A DNA stretch of 64,000 bases from M3007 sp044226205 (GTDB taxonomy: Bacteria; Bacteroidota; Bacteroidia; Chitinophagales; Saprospiraceae): the NCBI GenBank assembly GCA_044226205.1, contig JBGAHL010000002.1, forward strand, positions 124,001 to 188,000. The letters are read 5' to 3'. The translations under genes were made by a program, and so were the position numbers. Of the stretch, positions 17,501-25,480 are shown piece by piece; positions within the stretch are counted from its first letter, which is position 1, and each line of letters opens with the position of its first letter. The notes under the pieces are model-generated. The model worked only from the letters and a program-made list of their open reading frames with translations. It did not search any database and was not told the origin of the DNA.

Positions 17501-20500
17501 GCCGCCTTTTTCATTGAAACCGTTGAGACGCAACTCATTGACCCAAACCTCGACGCAGTGCGTCGTGTTGGGGTCATCCACGCTGCGAATACCGATCATG
17601 ATACCCTTTACGTAACCGAGGTTGGGGTTGCCGATCACCTTGACCTTGTTGGCCGGGTCGGCGGGGTCGGGCATTTCAAACAGGTTGCCAATGGGGAAAT
17701 TGGGGTCGGCGTTGCGCTGTTTTTTTACATCGGTAAGCAAGCTGAGCGGGAAATCAAAATCATTCTGAGGCTTCCAGACGGCCTCTTTGTAGCGCGGGTC
17801 CTCGGGGTTGTTGTTGCCATTCAGGTCGGCGACCGTAGAGGGCGAAAGCGGGATTTCGTATTCGTAGTAGTTGCTGAAAAAGTCGGAACCCAGGCGAATA
17901 AACACCGTCAGGTCGGTCGAATCGAGCAGATTCTGGTCATAATCCTTGCCCTCGGCGTGTACGAACATTTTGAGGCGATCGAACTGGCGCAGGTCCATGT
18001 TCAGGGTTTTGAAAATACCGCGGGCATCGCACCCTTTGAGGTCGCAGATGTCCATGGCGAGGGCCTGTTCGTTCTGGAGAATGTCTGGGAATGCGCCGAC
18101 CGAGTTTTCACGCGAGATGCCCGGCGGGATCGTGTAGTTGAAGGGCTGGCGGGCGGAGTTTTCCTCGATGCTCACCGCGTTCACATCGAACGGGATCGGC
18201 TCGTTGGGCACGTCGCACTGCGAGAGCGGCTGGGTGTAGCGGCGCCACTGGTTACGGCCGAGTTCGAGGGTGGCAAAGCGGAAGGTCGTGCGCTCGTCGA
18301 AGCCTTTCCAGAGCATACGGATAAAGCGGATGGAACGGAAGTCGCCGATACCGCCCACGTTGGAGCGGATGGGCGCCTGGGCGTCGAGCGGCAATTTGAA
18401 GCGGTAAAACACATATTGTTTACCTTCCTTGTCCACCACGCGTTTGTCGGTAATCAGTTCGGACAAAACCGTGTTGCTTTCGTCGAGCACTTCCTGACCT
18501 AGGACGGCGTCGAAGGTCTTGGCCATCGGGATTTTGTAGCGGAAGTAAGCCTCGGTTTCGTTGAGCGAGTTGTCCTGGTTAAAATCTTCGCGGTCGGGGT
18601 AGTTGGTCGCGAAATTGGTGATATTGCTATTGGCACTGGTCACCGGCGAGTTGCCTTCCGTGCCGTTGAACTGGCGGTAACGAGCGATGATACCGTCGTT
18701 GGGACCGAAACGCGCATCGTTGAAATACACGAAGTTGTCGTTCGACGGGTCGGAGTTGATGTCCGCCTTGGCATTGGGTGAAAGGAAGGAGGCATTGATC
18801 TGGTCGAGCCAGGTTTTGAACTCGGGGAACGTGCGCTCGCCGTCGTCATTCAAACCGTCGAGGCCGATATCCTGAAGTTTGCGTTTGTCGGGGTCGTTGT
18901 CGAACGCGTTGACTATGGGCGGCAGCACGGGGATGCGGCCCCAGCGGGTATTGGCCGTAGCGCCGCCGCCGGTACCGGTCGGCAGGGCATTTTCAAAAAA
19001 CTGGCGCGAGTCGCGCATGATGTCTTCCGACAGCGTACCCAGATCAATGTACATGTCGCCGGCGGTCGAGACCGAGGAGCCGTCCTCTTTTTCCATGTAG
19101 GGATTGAGTATCCAGAATTCGATAAACTCGATATTGGAAGCCTCGAAGTCGTTGGTATTCAAGCCTTTCATAAAACCGCACCAGCGCGTTTCGGGCTCAT
19201 TGAGTTCGCCGGCAGTGTTCATACCCGCCGAGATATTCGAGTAGCCTTCGGGCAACTCGAAGTTGTACGGACCGCGCTGGCGCGGGTAAATCGTCACGTC
19301 GAGCGGGCGCAGGAAGGAGTTTTCCGCGGGCGAGAGCTGGCGGTTGGGGAAAATATCCTGATAGTCGAACTGTCGCGCGTACGGGTTATTAGCGTCGACG
19401 CTCTGGAGGGCGCTGGGATCGGCCAGGTACCACGACATTCGGGAGCGGTTGGCGCCGAGAGCCAGCGTGGGATCGTTGGATTCCGGGAAAAGCGAAAGGT
19501 CGCCCTGCGGCACCGAAGCGATCTGCCAGAGGTTGGCCGGCAGCGCCAGGGGCAGGTTGGCGGTACTGCCCTCGAAGTCGTCGATATAGACCACCCCGCC
19601 CTTGTCGCCCTGGTTGATGGCGCGGTTGTGACCGGGGTCGAGCACGGCCACTTCGGCCTGCGCCGTGATGCTGGACGGCTCCTTGGTCGAGATCAGCGGC
19701 AAGGCGTCCACGGCCTTGGTGAGCCAGGGCGCGTCTTTGGAAATGCCGACGTCGAGGCCGTACATTTTGTTGTTAATGGGGTCTTCGCCGAAGTTGACCT
19801 TTTGCGTAAGCGGCCGTTCAAAAAGGTTCATGAAGGTCGCCCCGAGGGTGACGTCCTTGTTTAATTCATAGTCAAACCTCGCCCCGAGCATGGTACGGCT
19901 CTGGAACCCGAACGCGGTATTGTCCTCAAAACTGACGTTGACGTTTTGGCCCGACTGCAGGATGGCATCGTTCAAAATCTTGATTTTGCCGATATTATAA
20001 TCCACGATGTAATCGGAGCCTTCCACGAGTTGGCGCCCGCCCGCGCTCACGCGCACCGAGCCCTGAGGAAGGTTGAAGGTGCCGAGGGATATTTCAGAGG
20101 AAGTGGATGATTTGTACGACCCTTTCAGGGTGTATCGGTTGAGTTGCTGGTACTCTCGCGCCCTGAACAGGGTGGAGTCGTACAGTTGGGTGTAGGCGAT
20201 GGTCTGGGCGAGTTGAGCCGAGTCCAGCGCCGGGTTGGCCTGCTGGAATTTTTTGATCAGGTAATCGCCGAAGGGCTCCAGCACGGGGAACATGACCCGC
20301 CCCGAGCGCAGGTTGATCGTCAGGCCGGGGACAAAGTCGAATATCCCGTCGGCCCCCGGGTCGCCCTGCAGGTTGAGATTGTCGAGGTTAAATACCTGAA
20401 GCAGCGGGCGCGATTTGTACTGGAGGGGCACCTGGGCGCCGTCAAGAAAACGTTTCTGGCCTTTGCCCGGGTCTTCGTAAAAAACGTCGAAGCGGAACTC

Positions 20501-22207
20501 CTGGGGGTCCACGTTGGCCGAACCCACGGCGTACACGTTTTTCATCATGAGGTCCCAGATCGGGTACTTCACGTTGGCCGTGGTGCTTTTCAACATCTTG
20601 ACAAAGAGCACATTCTGATTCAGCGAGTCGCCGTTGGGCACGTCGCTCGTGATCTCGCCGATCTTGTGTGGCTGACCGTTGTAGGTGTATTCGAGGGCTA
20701 CGCCCACCACCTGGTCGGGCTGCACGTTGAGGTTGATGCTGATAAAGCCCAGTTGTTCATTGTAGGTAAATTCCGACGGGGAAAGCATGCGCGCGCGCAC
20801 CTTTTCGAAGTCGCGGATCTGGACGAGTTCATAGTCGTTGGTCAGACGCGACACCACCTTGTCGGCCTTGCGAATATTGGAGGTGGGGTCGGTGATATCG
20901 TCGGCGAGCTTGGGGAAAAGGCCGTTGTTGACGTTGTCGGGCAGAGGTTTGCCTTTGATGTCGTAATAGATCGGCGTGCGGTCGTACATATCGTTGTACG
21001 GATCGGGTTCCCCAAGGTCGGTCAGGGCCACGATATCGCGCACGTTTTCGGTAGCGAGTTTGTCGTTGGTGATCCAGACCTGGATCTGCGTGATGTTGAA
21101 CAGCGACTGGGGCACCGGCAGGCAGGACAGCGCGGGCTCGAATTCGCCGCGGTTCCAGTGGCTGATAAAGAAGTGGCGGTTTTCGTCGTAATCGTCGGCC
21201 TGTACCTCGAACTGCTGTACCTGGGCGGCGCCTTGCAGCGTGATACTTTGCTGTTTGGAGCGCTGTTGACTGGCGAGCAGGGTGGCTCGCAAGTGCCCGA
21301 ATTTGAGTTCGGTCATGACGCCGAACAGGTTGGTGGCGCCTTTGATCAGGTTGGAACGCAGCGGCATCGACACGTTACCGGCCTGGATATTCTGGATGAT
21401 TTCGTCTTCCGAGAAGCCCTTGGTATCGTAGTGGAGCTTCATCTGGTTGTCGATATCGAAGGTGGCCTGGGTGTTGTAATTGAAGTTGAGGTTGAGTTTT
21501 TCCCCGATTTTGCCCGTGGCGCTCATGTTGATGTCCATGTCAAAATCGAAGTTGCCGGTATTCTGCTGGCGCAGGGTCAGGATCGGGTTTTGTATCTTTT
21601 GATAGTTGTACCCGAAGGTCAGGTTGATATTGCCCTGCGGCCTGATGTCCACGTTCGTGCCGCCGAACAGGCGGTCGATGAGCGAGGTTTTGACATCGAA
21701 TTTCGCGATAGGATCGTCGAGCCCGACGCCGCTTTTACCACCGGACGAAATGCCCTGGAGGCGGTCGAAATACTCCCGTTGTTGTTGTTCTTCGCGCCAT
21801 TTGAGGTAGTCGTCGAAGGTCATGTACGTCGGCGAACGATAAAATTCATCCCCGATTTTTTCGGTGATGATGTACATGTTCGTCTCGGGGTCGTATTCGA
21901 CCTCTTGCTGAATAGCCTTGGGATCCTGCAGATCGACCGGGTTCGGATTGCTGCCGTTGATAAAATCGTCGTAACGTTCCTGGAGCGGCGGAGGCGTATC
22001 GCGCACGGTTTCGGCGATGAAGAGCCGGTTTGGTTCCGGCTTTTTTACTTCCACACGACGTTCAGCCGCCGTTGGCGGCGTTTTTTCAGGAAAAAAAAGC
22101 GTGAACACATTTTCACGCACGGCTTTCGGAGCCGTAAAAGCAAACAACGCAGTCAGGCAAAGCGTACCGAAGGTCGCCAGCAGGATGTTCTTCTTCGTCA
22201 TCTTCAA
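14558..22207 (-). CDS. sprA: SprA, giant outer-membrane translocon of the type IX secretion system
   Basis: A 2549-residue protein and the largest gene here. SprA is the single-chain outer-membrane barrel through which type IX substrates and gliding adhesins exit; in Porphyromonas it is called Sov. The N-terminal signal segment (residues about 1-26), the YDPETNMYIITEKIGDEFYRSPTYMTFDDYL stretch in two blocks near residue 105-135, the repeated barrel strands (NINLTFGYNYQKIQNPILTLRQQ) and the C-terminal strand ending VQFSLN are family hallmarks. Upstream ruvA is the neighbour also found in Flavobacterium. A Gly/Pro/Asp/Lys-rich insert of about 100 residues (about 1965-2065) interrupts the barrel. 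The CotH and M1 proteins encoded here are likely cargo. Confidence 0.97.
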   Translation of the reverse strand: MKMTKKNILLATFGTLCLTALFAFTAPKAVRENVFTLFFPEKTPPTAAERRVEVKKPEPNRLFIAETVRDTPPPLQERYDDFINGSNPNPVDLQDPKAIQQEVEYDPETNMYIITEKIGDEFYRSPTYMTFDDYLKWREEQQQREYFDRLQGISSGGKSGVGLDDPIAKFDVKTSLIDRLFGGTNVDIRPQGNINLTFGYNYQKIQNPILTLRQQNTGNFDFDMDINMSATGKIGEKLNLNFNYNTQATFDIDNQMKLHYDTKGFSEDEIIQNIQAGNVSMPLRSNLIKGATNLFGVMTELKFGHLRATLLASQQRSKQQSITLQGAAQVQQFEVQADDYDENRHFFISHWNRGEFEPALSCLPVPQSLFNITQIQVWITNDKLATENVRDIVALTDLGEPDPYNDMYDRTPIYYDIKGKPLPDNVNNGLFPKLADDITDPTSNIRKADKVVSRLTNDYELVQIRDFEKVRARMLSPSEFTYNEQLGFISINLNVQPDQVVGVALEYTYNGQPHKIGEITSDVPNGDSLNQNVLFVKMLKSTTANVKYPIWDLMMKNVYAVGSANVDPQEFRFDVFYEDPGKGQKRFLDGAQVPLQYKSRPLLQVFNLDNLNLQGDPGADGIFDFVPGLTINLRSGRVMFPVLEPFGDYLIKKFQQANPALDSAQLAQTIAYTQLYDSTLFRAREYQQLNRYTLKGSYKSSTSSEISLGTFNLPQGSVRVSAGGRQLVEGSDYIVDYNIGKIKILNDAILQSGQNVNVSFEDNTAFGFQSRTMLGARFDYELNKDVTLGATFMNLFERPLTQKVNFGEDPINNKMYGLDVGISKDAPWLTKAVDALPLISTKEPSSITAQAEVAVLDPGHNRAINQGDKGGVVYIDDFEGSTANLPLALPANLWQIASVPQGDLSLFPESNDPTLALGANRSRMSWYLADPSALQSVDANNPYARQFDYQDIFPNRQLSPAENSFLRPLDVTIYPRQRGPYNFELPEGYSNISAGMNTAGELNEPETRWCGFMKGLNTNDFEASNIEFIEFWILNPYMEKEDGSSVSTAGDMYIDLGTLSEDIMRDSRQFFENALPTGTGGGATANTRWGRIPVLPPIVNAFDNDPDKRKLQDIGLDGLNDDGERTFPEFKTWLDQINASFLSPNAKADINSDPSNDNFVYFNDARFGPNDGIIARYRQFNGTEGNSPVTSANSNITNFATNYPDREDFNQDNSLNETEAYFRYKIPMAKTFDAVLGQEVLDESNTVLSELITDKRVVDKEGKQYVFYRFKLPLDAQAPIRSNVGGIGDFRSIRFIRMLWKGFDERTTFRFATLELGRNQWRRYTQPLSQCDVPNEPIPFDVNAVSIEENSARQPFNYTIPPGISRENSVGAFPDILQNEQALAMDICDLKGCDARGIFKTLNMDLRQFDRLKMFVHAEGKDYDQNLLDSTDLTVFIRLGSDFFSNYYEYEIPLSPSTVADLNGNNNPEDPRYKEAVWKPQNDFDFPLSLLTDVKKQRNADPNFPIGNLFEMPDPADPANKVKVIGNPNLGYVKGIMIGIRSVDDPNTTHCVEVWVNELRLNGFNEKGGVAGLARVDMKLADFGNVSAAGSYTGIGWGSIEQKLIQRQREEVVQYDLSTNLELGKLLPEKSGIKVPFYAQYSNTTRIPEYDPYDLDIKLKDKLRETTSTAARDSIREQALDVTTVRGYNFTNVRKERRGKKAPMPWDISNFSFTYAFNQQKKRNPFIISDQLNQYKGGVDYQYATGLQPFQPFKKLIKNDKYLKFISEFNFNPLPNTYGFSTNVDRQVGVTTWRFAGEDPSLNTYYNRRFLWERNYDLGWDISKSLRFNFDAQARSIIDEPLEYNADGQRVTKQERRDSIWTNIKDLGRPKLYTHNASLNYTLPFKTIPFMDWITVKASYTAGYSWTAQSLKLQHLDAGQYAGFDNSRNLGNVIQNNSLRQINGDFNMEQLYNKSKYLGKINRPVKRGPGGKKAPGNKGGDDKGAPGSDDPGGMAPGADPSGFGGKDDKSPVSPRDRNRPGPDKGAGKPGAGGRDGAADTAGSGGKDSKGSKDKDKDKDKKKKDREPSMAERIALRPLMLVRKARFTYSENYSTVVPGFTPETKLMGLSEGFMAPGWAFVTGIQPESSWLDEAARKGWITQRPELNQQVMRNYTQNFDAGMTIEPFTDFRVELSANRQYTRNSTELFKDQNFNLSPDSVDYQHRAQRDLGSYTISYFALNTLFSNDLDGLFARYEANRSIVSNRLGQMAGNVDPHELDGSGYRYGYGKIQQEVLIPSFIAAYTDKDPNTVNLNIFKTMPAVNWKLNYNGLSKVGNLKDVFTSVQISHGYKSTLTVNSYNTDIFYQPSNPYQTDTLNYNYIARYEIPQVVINEQFAPLFGLDVKLKNDMTFRADFKKQRTLAMSFIDYQLAETRSTSYSAGFGYRLKNVNIPFLTGKKNKKGAKAKKPKPGSTTPPPAGGAAGQSNDMNFKFDFEVRDDITVNHRLDQLDEAVPTRGARTISINPSVDYSLNKRLKLRLFTDYRRTVPKTSQSFPITTINAGVTVQFSLN

Positions 22208-22285
22208 AAAAGCAGGTATTGTTGGATTGAGGAACCGGGGGAAACCGGCGTGGGATAATGACGCGGGTAACGAAAAAAGGGTTGC

Positions 22286-22475
22286 CTGTAGCGCGACTGT
22301 AGCGCCGACCTCCAGGTCGGCGATGTTGAGAGAAGTAAAAACCCGCGATTACCAGCCAAAGCTACACGCCCTGGGCGCCGTTGAAAATACCGACTGGAGC
22401 AAGGCGGGACAATCGCGGGACATTACTTCTCTCGACATCGCCGACCTGGAGGTCGGCGCTACAGCGGCGCTACAG
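22286..22475. repeat. 65-base inverted repeat around a TAGCGCCGACCTCCAGGTCGGCG core
   Basis: Arms at 22286-22350 and 22411-22475 are inverted copies, agreeing at about 60 of 65 positions, with a 60-base spacer. Each arm itself holds the palindrome CCGACCTCCAGGTCGG. The pair fills the gap between ruvA and sprA, and the right arm overlaps the last six bases of ruvA. Confidence 0.8.
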
Positions 22476-23063
22476 CGACAACGCTTTGAGCGACAGCTTG
22501 ATCAACTCTTCCACCCGGGTCAAACCCGGATTGTCTTTAAGCACGGCATTGAGCGCTTTTTGCACCGCGATCCGGTTGAAACCCAGCGCCATCAGTGCCG
22601 ACAAAGCCTCCTCCCGCAGGGTATTGTCTGCCGCCGGCAACAACACGGGCGACTCGGGCGACTCGCGGGTGAGTTTGTCTTTCAGATCAAGGATAATTTG
22701 TTTGGAAGCCTTGGGACCAATCCCCTTGGCGCGTTGCAACACGTGCGCCTGCTCGCCAATAATAGCGGCCCGGATTTCATCCACCGTCATGGCCGAAAGC
22801 AACAGCAGCGCCGAACTCGGCCCCACCCCCGTGACGCCGATCAGCTGCACGAAAAGATTGCGCTCGGTCTGGGTCCCAAACCCGTAGAGCGACTGCCCAT
22901 CCTGCGTGACGTGAAAATGGGTGTAAATGGTGGCTTTTTCCTGGCCTTGCAGGGCCGTGTAGGTACTCAGCGGGATACTGACATGGTAGCCGACACCATG
23001 CACCTCCACCACCAGAAAAGTCGGACTTCGGTAGGCAATTTCGCCTTTGAGGTATGCAAACAT
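22470..23063 (-). CDS. ruvA: Holliday junction branch migration protein RuvA
   Basis: A 197-residue subunit that binds four-way DNA junctions and recruits the RuvB motor during recombination repair. Domain I is an OB fold (MFAYLKGEI...VEVHGVGYHVSIPLSTY), domain II holds two helix-hairpin-helix motifs (LIGVTGVGPSSALLLLS and LQRAKGIGPKASKQIILDLK), and a short linker leads to the RuvB-binding domain III (ALSALMALGFNRIAVQKAL). Length is normal. ruvA next to sprA is a conserved arrangement in Bacteroidota. The stop codon lies in an inverted repeat that separates it from sprA. Confidence 0.97.
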   Translation of the reverse strand: MFAYLKGEIAYRSPTFLVVEVHGVGYHVSIPLSTYTALQGQEKATIYTHFHVTQDGQSLYGFGTQTERNLFVQLIGVTGVGPSSALLLLSAMTVDEIRAAIIGEQAHVLQRAKGIGPKASKQIILDLKDKLTRESPESPVLLPAADNTLREEALSALMALGFNRIAVQKALNAVLKDNPGLTRVEELIKLSLKALSL

Positions 23064-23104
23064 GGCGCAAAGGTCGGAAACGCCGGGATATTCACCTAGC
23101 CATT

Positions 23105-23161
23105 CCCCTGCGCTTCCACCCTGTAAGGGTTGGCAACCCTTACAGGGTGGAGGCGCAGGGG
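23105..23161. repeat. 27-base perfect-type hairpin, CACCCTGTAAGGGTTGG family
   Basis: Arms 23105-23131 and 23135-23161 pair at 26 of 27 positions around a 3-base loop. It lies between the tryptophanase stop and the ruvA start, so on the minus strand it can act as a terminator for the long nos-tnaA block. Confidence 0.8.
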
Positions 23162-23176
23162 GACTTGGTTATTTTT

Positions 23177-24556
23177 TTACAAAATCGGCTCAAAATGCGC
23201 CGTGAAATGCCGCAAAAACGGCAACTCGAATGTAATCCGATACCCGTGCGTATTGGCGCGGTTGGCCAGCACGGCATCGAACACTTCGTTGACGTAGTCG
23301 ATGTGGCTTTGTGTGTACACCCGCCGGGGAATGGCGAGCCGGACCAGTTCGTGCGCCGCCGGGATGAGTTTTCCCGCCGCATCGTATTTGCCGAACATGG
23401 CCGAGCCGATCTCCACGGCCCGAATGCCCCCCAGCCGGTATAATTCGCAAACCAGCGCCTGCCCGGGGTATTCGTGCGGCGGAATGTGCGGGTACAAGGC
23501 GCCGGCATCCACGTACACGGCATGGCCCCCGACCGGATAAACGATCGGCACGCCCTTGGCGCGGATGTTCTCGCCCAGATAGGCCGTTGCGCGGGCCCGG
23601 TAACGCAGATAATCGGGCTCGAAACCTTCTTCCAGCCCCACGGCAATGGCTTCCAGATCGCGGCCAGCCAGCCCGCCGTAGGTCGTAAATCCTTCGGTGA
23701 TGATGAGCAGATTGGTGAGTTCGTGGGCCAGTTCCTCGTTGCGGAGCGTCAGGAAACCGCCCATGTTGACCAGCGCATCTTTTTTGGCGCTCATGACGCA
23801 GGCGTCGGCCAGGCTGCACATGTCGTGGGCAATTTCGAGGTAACTTTTCGACTCAAACTCCGGCTCGTGCTGATGGATGAAATAGGCGTTTTCCGCCACC
23901 CGACACATGTCGAGCACCATCGGAATGTGGAATTCATGGCAAATGGTGGCTACCTCGCGGGCATTTTTCATGCTGACCGGCTGACCGCCGCCGCTGTTGT
24001 TGGTCACCGTAAGTACCACCGCCGCTACGTTGGCGGCGCCCCTTTTGGTTACTTCCTCCCGCAGGCGCACCGTGTCCAGATTGCCCTTGAAAGGGTAAGC
24101 GCTGCCCATATCCGCCGCTTCGGGACAGGGCAAATCCACAGCATCCGCTCCGCTGAACTCGATATTGGCCCGAGTGGTATCGAAGTGGGTGTTGGATAAA
24201 AACACCTTCCCAGGGCCGCCGAGGTGACTGTACAAAATACGCTCCGCAGCCCGGCCCTGGTGGGTGGGCAAAATGAAGGGCATGCCCGTCACATGGCGCA
24301 CAGCGTGCTCAAAACGCGTCCAGGAGCGGGCGCCGGCATACGATTCGTCGCCCTCCATCATGGCGGCCCACTGCCGGCTGCTCATGGCAGACGTGCCGGA
24401 GTCGGTCAGCAGGTCGATGATCACCTGGTCGGAGTTGAGGAGAAAAGGGTTGTACTGGGCTTTTTTCAAAAATTCAATCCGTTCCGACTCGGTGGTCATC
24501 CGGATGGGTTCCACCATTTTGACGCGGAACGGTTCGAAGATGGTCTTAAATTGCAT
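23177..24556 (-). CDS. tnaA: tryptophanase (L-tryptophan indole-lyase)
   Basis: A 459-residue PLP enzyme that splits L-tryptophan into indole, pyruvate and ammonia. The PLP lysine lies in VMSAKKDALVNMGG (Lys259), with the LLTDSG, LPTHQGR and TEGFTTYGGLAGRD motifs of the tryptophanase/tyrosine phenol-lyase family. Two positions favour tryptophanase: Asp126 (HFDTT, where tyrosine phenol-lyase has Thr) and Ile in GIRAVEIGS (where the phenol-lyase has Arg). The frame is open upstream to 24655, but the ATG at 24556 (MQFKTIFEPFRVK) matches the family start. It begins 10 bases after the nosY stop, so it is probably on the nos transcript. Confidence 0.93.
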   Translation of the reverse strand: MQFKTIFEPFRVKMVEPIRMTTESERIEFLKKAQYNPFLLNSDQVIIDLLTDSGTSAMSSRQWAAMMEGDESYAGARSWTRFEHAVRHVTGMPFILPTHQGRAAERILYSHLGGPGKVFLSNTHFDTTRANIEFSGADAVDLPCPEAADMGSAYPFKGNLDTVRLREEVTKRGAANVAAVVLTVTNNSGGGQPVSMKNAREVATICHEFHIPMVLDMCRVAENAYFIHQHEPEFESKSYLEIAHDMCSLADACVMSAKKDALVNMGGFLTLRNEELAHELTNLLIITEGFTTYGGLAGRDLEAIAVGLEEGFEPDYLRYRARATAYLGENIRAKGVPIVYPVGGHAVYVDAGALYPHIPPHEYPGQALVCELYRLGGIRAVEIGSAMFGKYDAAGKLIPAAHELVRLAIPRRVYTQSHIDYVNEVFDAVLANRANTHGYRITFELPFLRHFTAHFEPIL

Positions 24557-24566
24557 AAAATATGGT

Positions 24567-25451
24567 TCAAAGATCTTTTTTCCGGAATACCCGCTCGGCC
24601 CATACCATCGGCAACACCACCCAAAGGCCCAGGCAGGCATAAGCCAGTGCAACACCGGCCGTGCTACCCAAAAACTCGTTGAAAACAGCCCCCGTGTAGC
24701 CCATCAGCGCCGACACGTCGAGTTGCAACAACATCAGGATACGGCTCAGATCGACGGGGTTGAGGAAGGTCAGCACGAGCGTCGGCTTTTCGAGCGGATA
24801 GTCGCTGAACGCGAACAACAACACGAGCACCAGGCCGTCGTACAAAATCGAAAAGCAAAACCAAAGCAGCAGGGAGAGCCCGATGCCGCGGGCTTTGTCG
24901 CGGGTCAGCACCGCGGCCAGAAAGGCCAGCGAGACAAAAACGAGCGTCAGCAAAACACCCGCGGCAAGCAGGGTAAATCCCCGGCTGTCGGGTGCAAAAA
25001 CCATCACCGGGAGCCCGATGCCGAACAGAAAAGCAGCCACCAGCGCGCCACCCACGCCGGCATATTCGGCGCCGAGAATCGTGCGGCGGCTCACCGGCTG
25101 CGCCACGAGCAACTCGATGAATTCGTAGGAGTTGTAAAAATGTATGGTTGAAAAAATAACGCTCACCAGCGGCGCCATGATCAGCACGATGTTCAGCAGA
25201 CTCATGATACTTTTCGTGCCGTCGCCTTCGAGGTTGAAAAACGTGATGGCTGCCACGAACAGGAAGGCCGCGTAGCCAAGCACGATCCTGTTGCGCAGGA
25301 TGTCGTACAACACATATTTGGCGATTTTCAGCATACCGGAACGCAGTTGGGTGTTATTTTTTGCGGAAGATACGGCCGCTTCCTGTTGTTGCATCATCAT
25401 CGACGCCGCAGGCGCGGGAAGGAGATAATCCTGTTTGGTATTGGCATTCAT
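24567..25451 (-). CDS. nosY: NosY, ABC-2 type permease of the nitrous oxide reductase maturation system
   Basis: A 294-residue inner-membrane protein with a basic and Gln/Met-rich N terminus of about 40 residues and six hydrophobic helices. NosY is the permease partner of the NosF ATPase; with periplasmic NosD it forms a complex that helps deliver sulfur or copper to the CuZ centre of NosZ. The LNPVDLSRILMLLQLDVSALMGYTGA segment near residues 225-250 is typical of NosY, as is HFYNSYEFIELLVAQPVSRR. In most genomes nosD, nosF and nosY are contiguous; here ric and the CDVCGC protein gene stand between nosF and nosY. Confidence 0.92.
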   Translation of the reverse strand: MNANTKQDYLLPAPAASMMMQQQEAAVSSAKNNTQLRSGMLKIAKYVLYDILRNRIVLGYAAFLFVAAITFFNLEGDGTKSIMSLLNIVLIMAPLVSVIFSTIHFYNSYEFIELLVAQPVSRRTILGAEYAGVGGALVAAFLFGIGLPVMVFAPDSRGFTLLAAGVLLTLVFVSLAFLAAVLTRDKARGIGLSLLLWFCFSILYDGLVLVLLFAFSDYPLEKPTLVLTFLNPVDLSRILMLLQLDVSALMGYTGAVFNEFLGSTAGVALAYACLGLWVVLPMVWAERVFRKKDL

Positions 25452-25480
25452 CTTTGTTCTTTTTTGACCGCTTTACCTGT

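Noticed and set aside
16358..22258. Two frames of over 700 codons opposite sprA
   Set aside because: Both are shadow frames caused by codon bias of sprA; no motif or start signal supports them.
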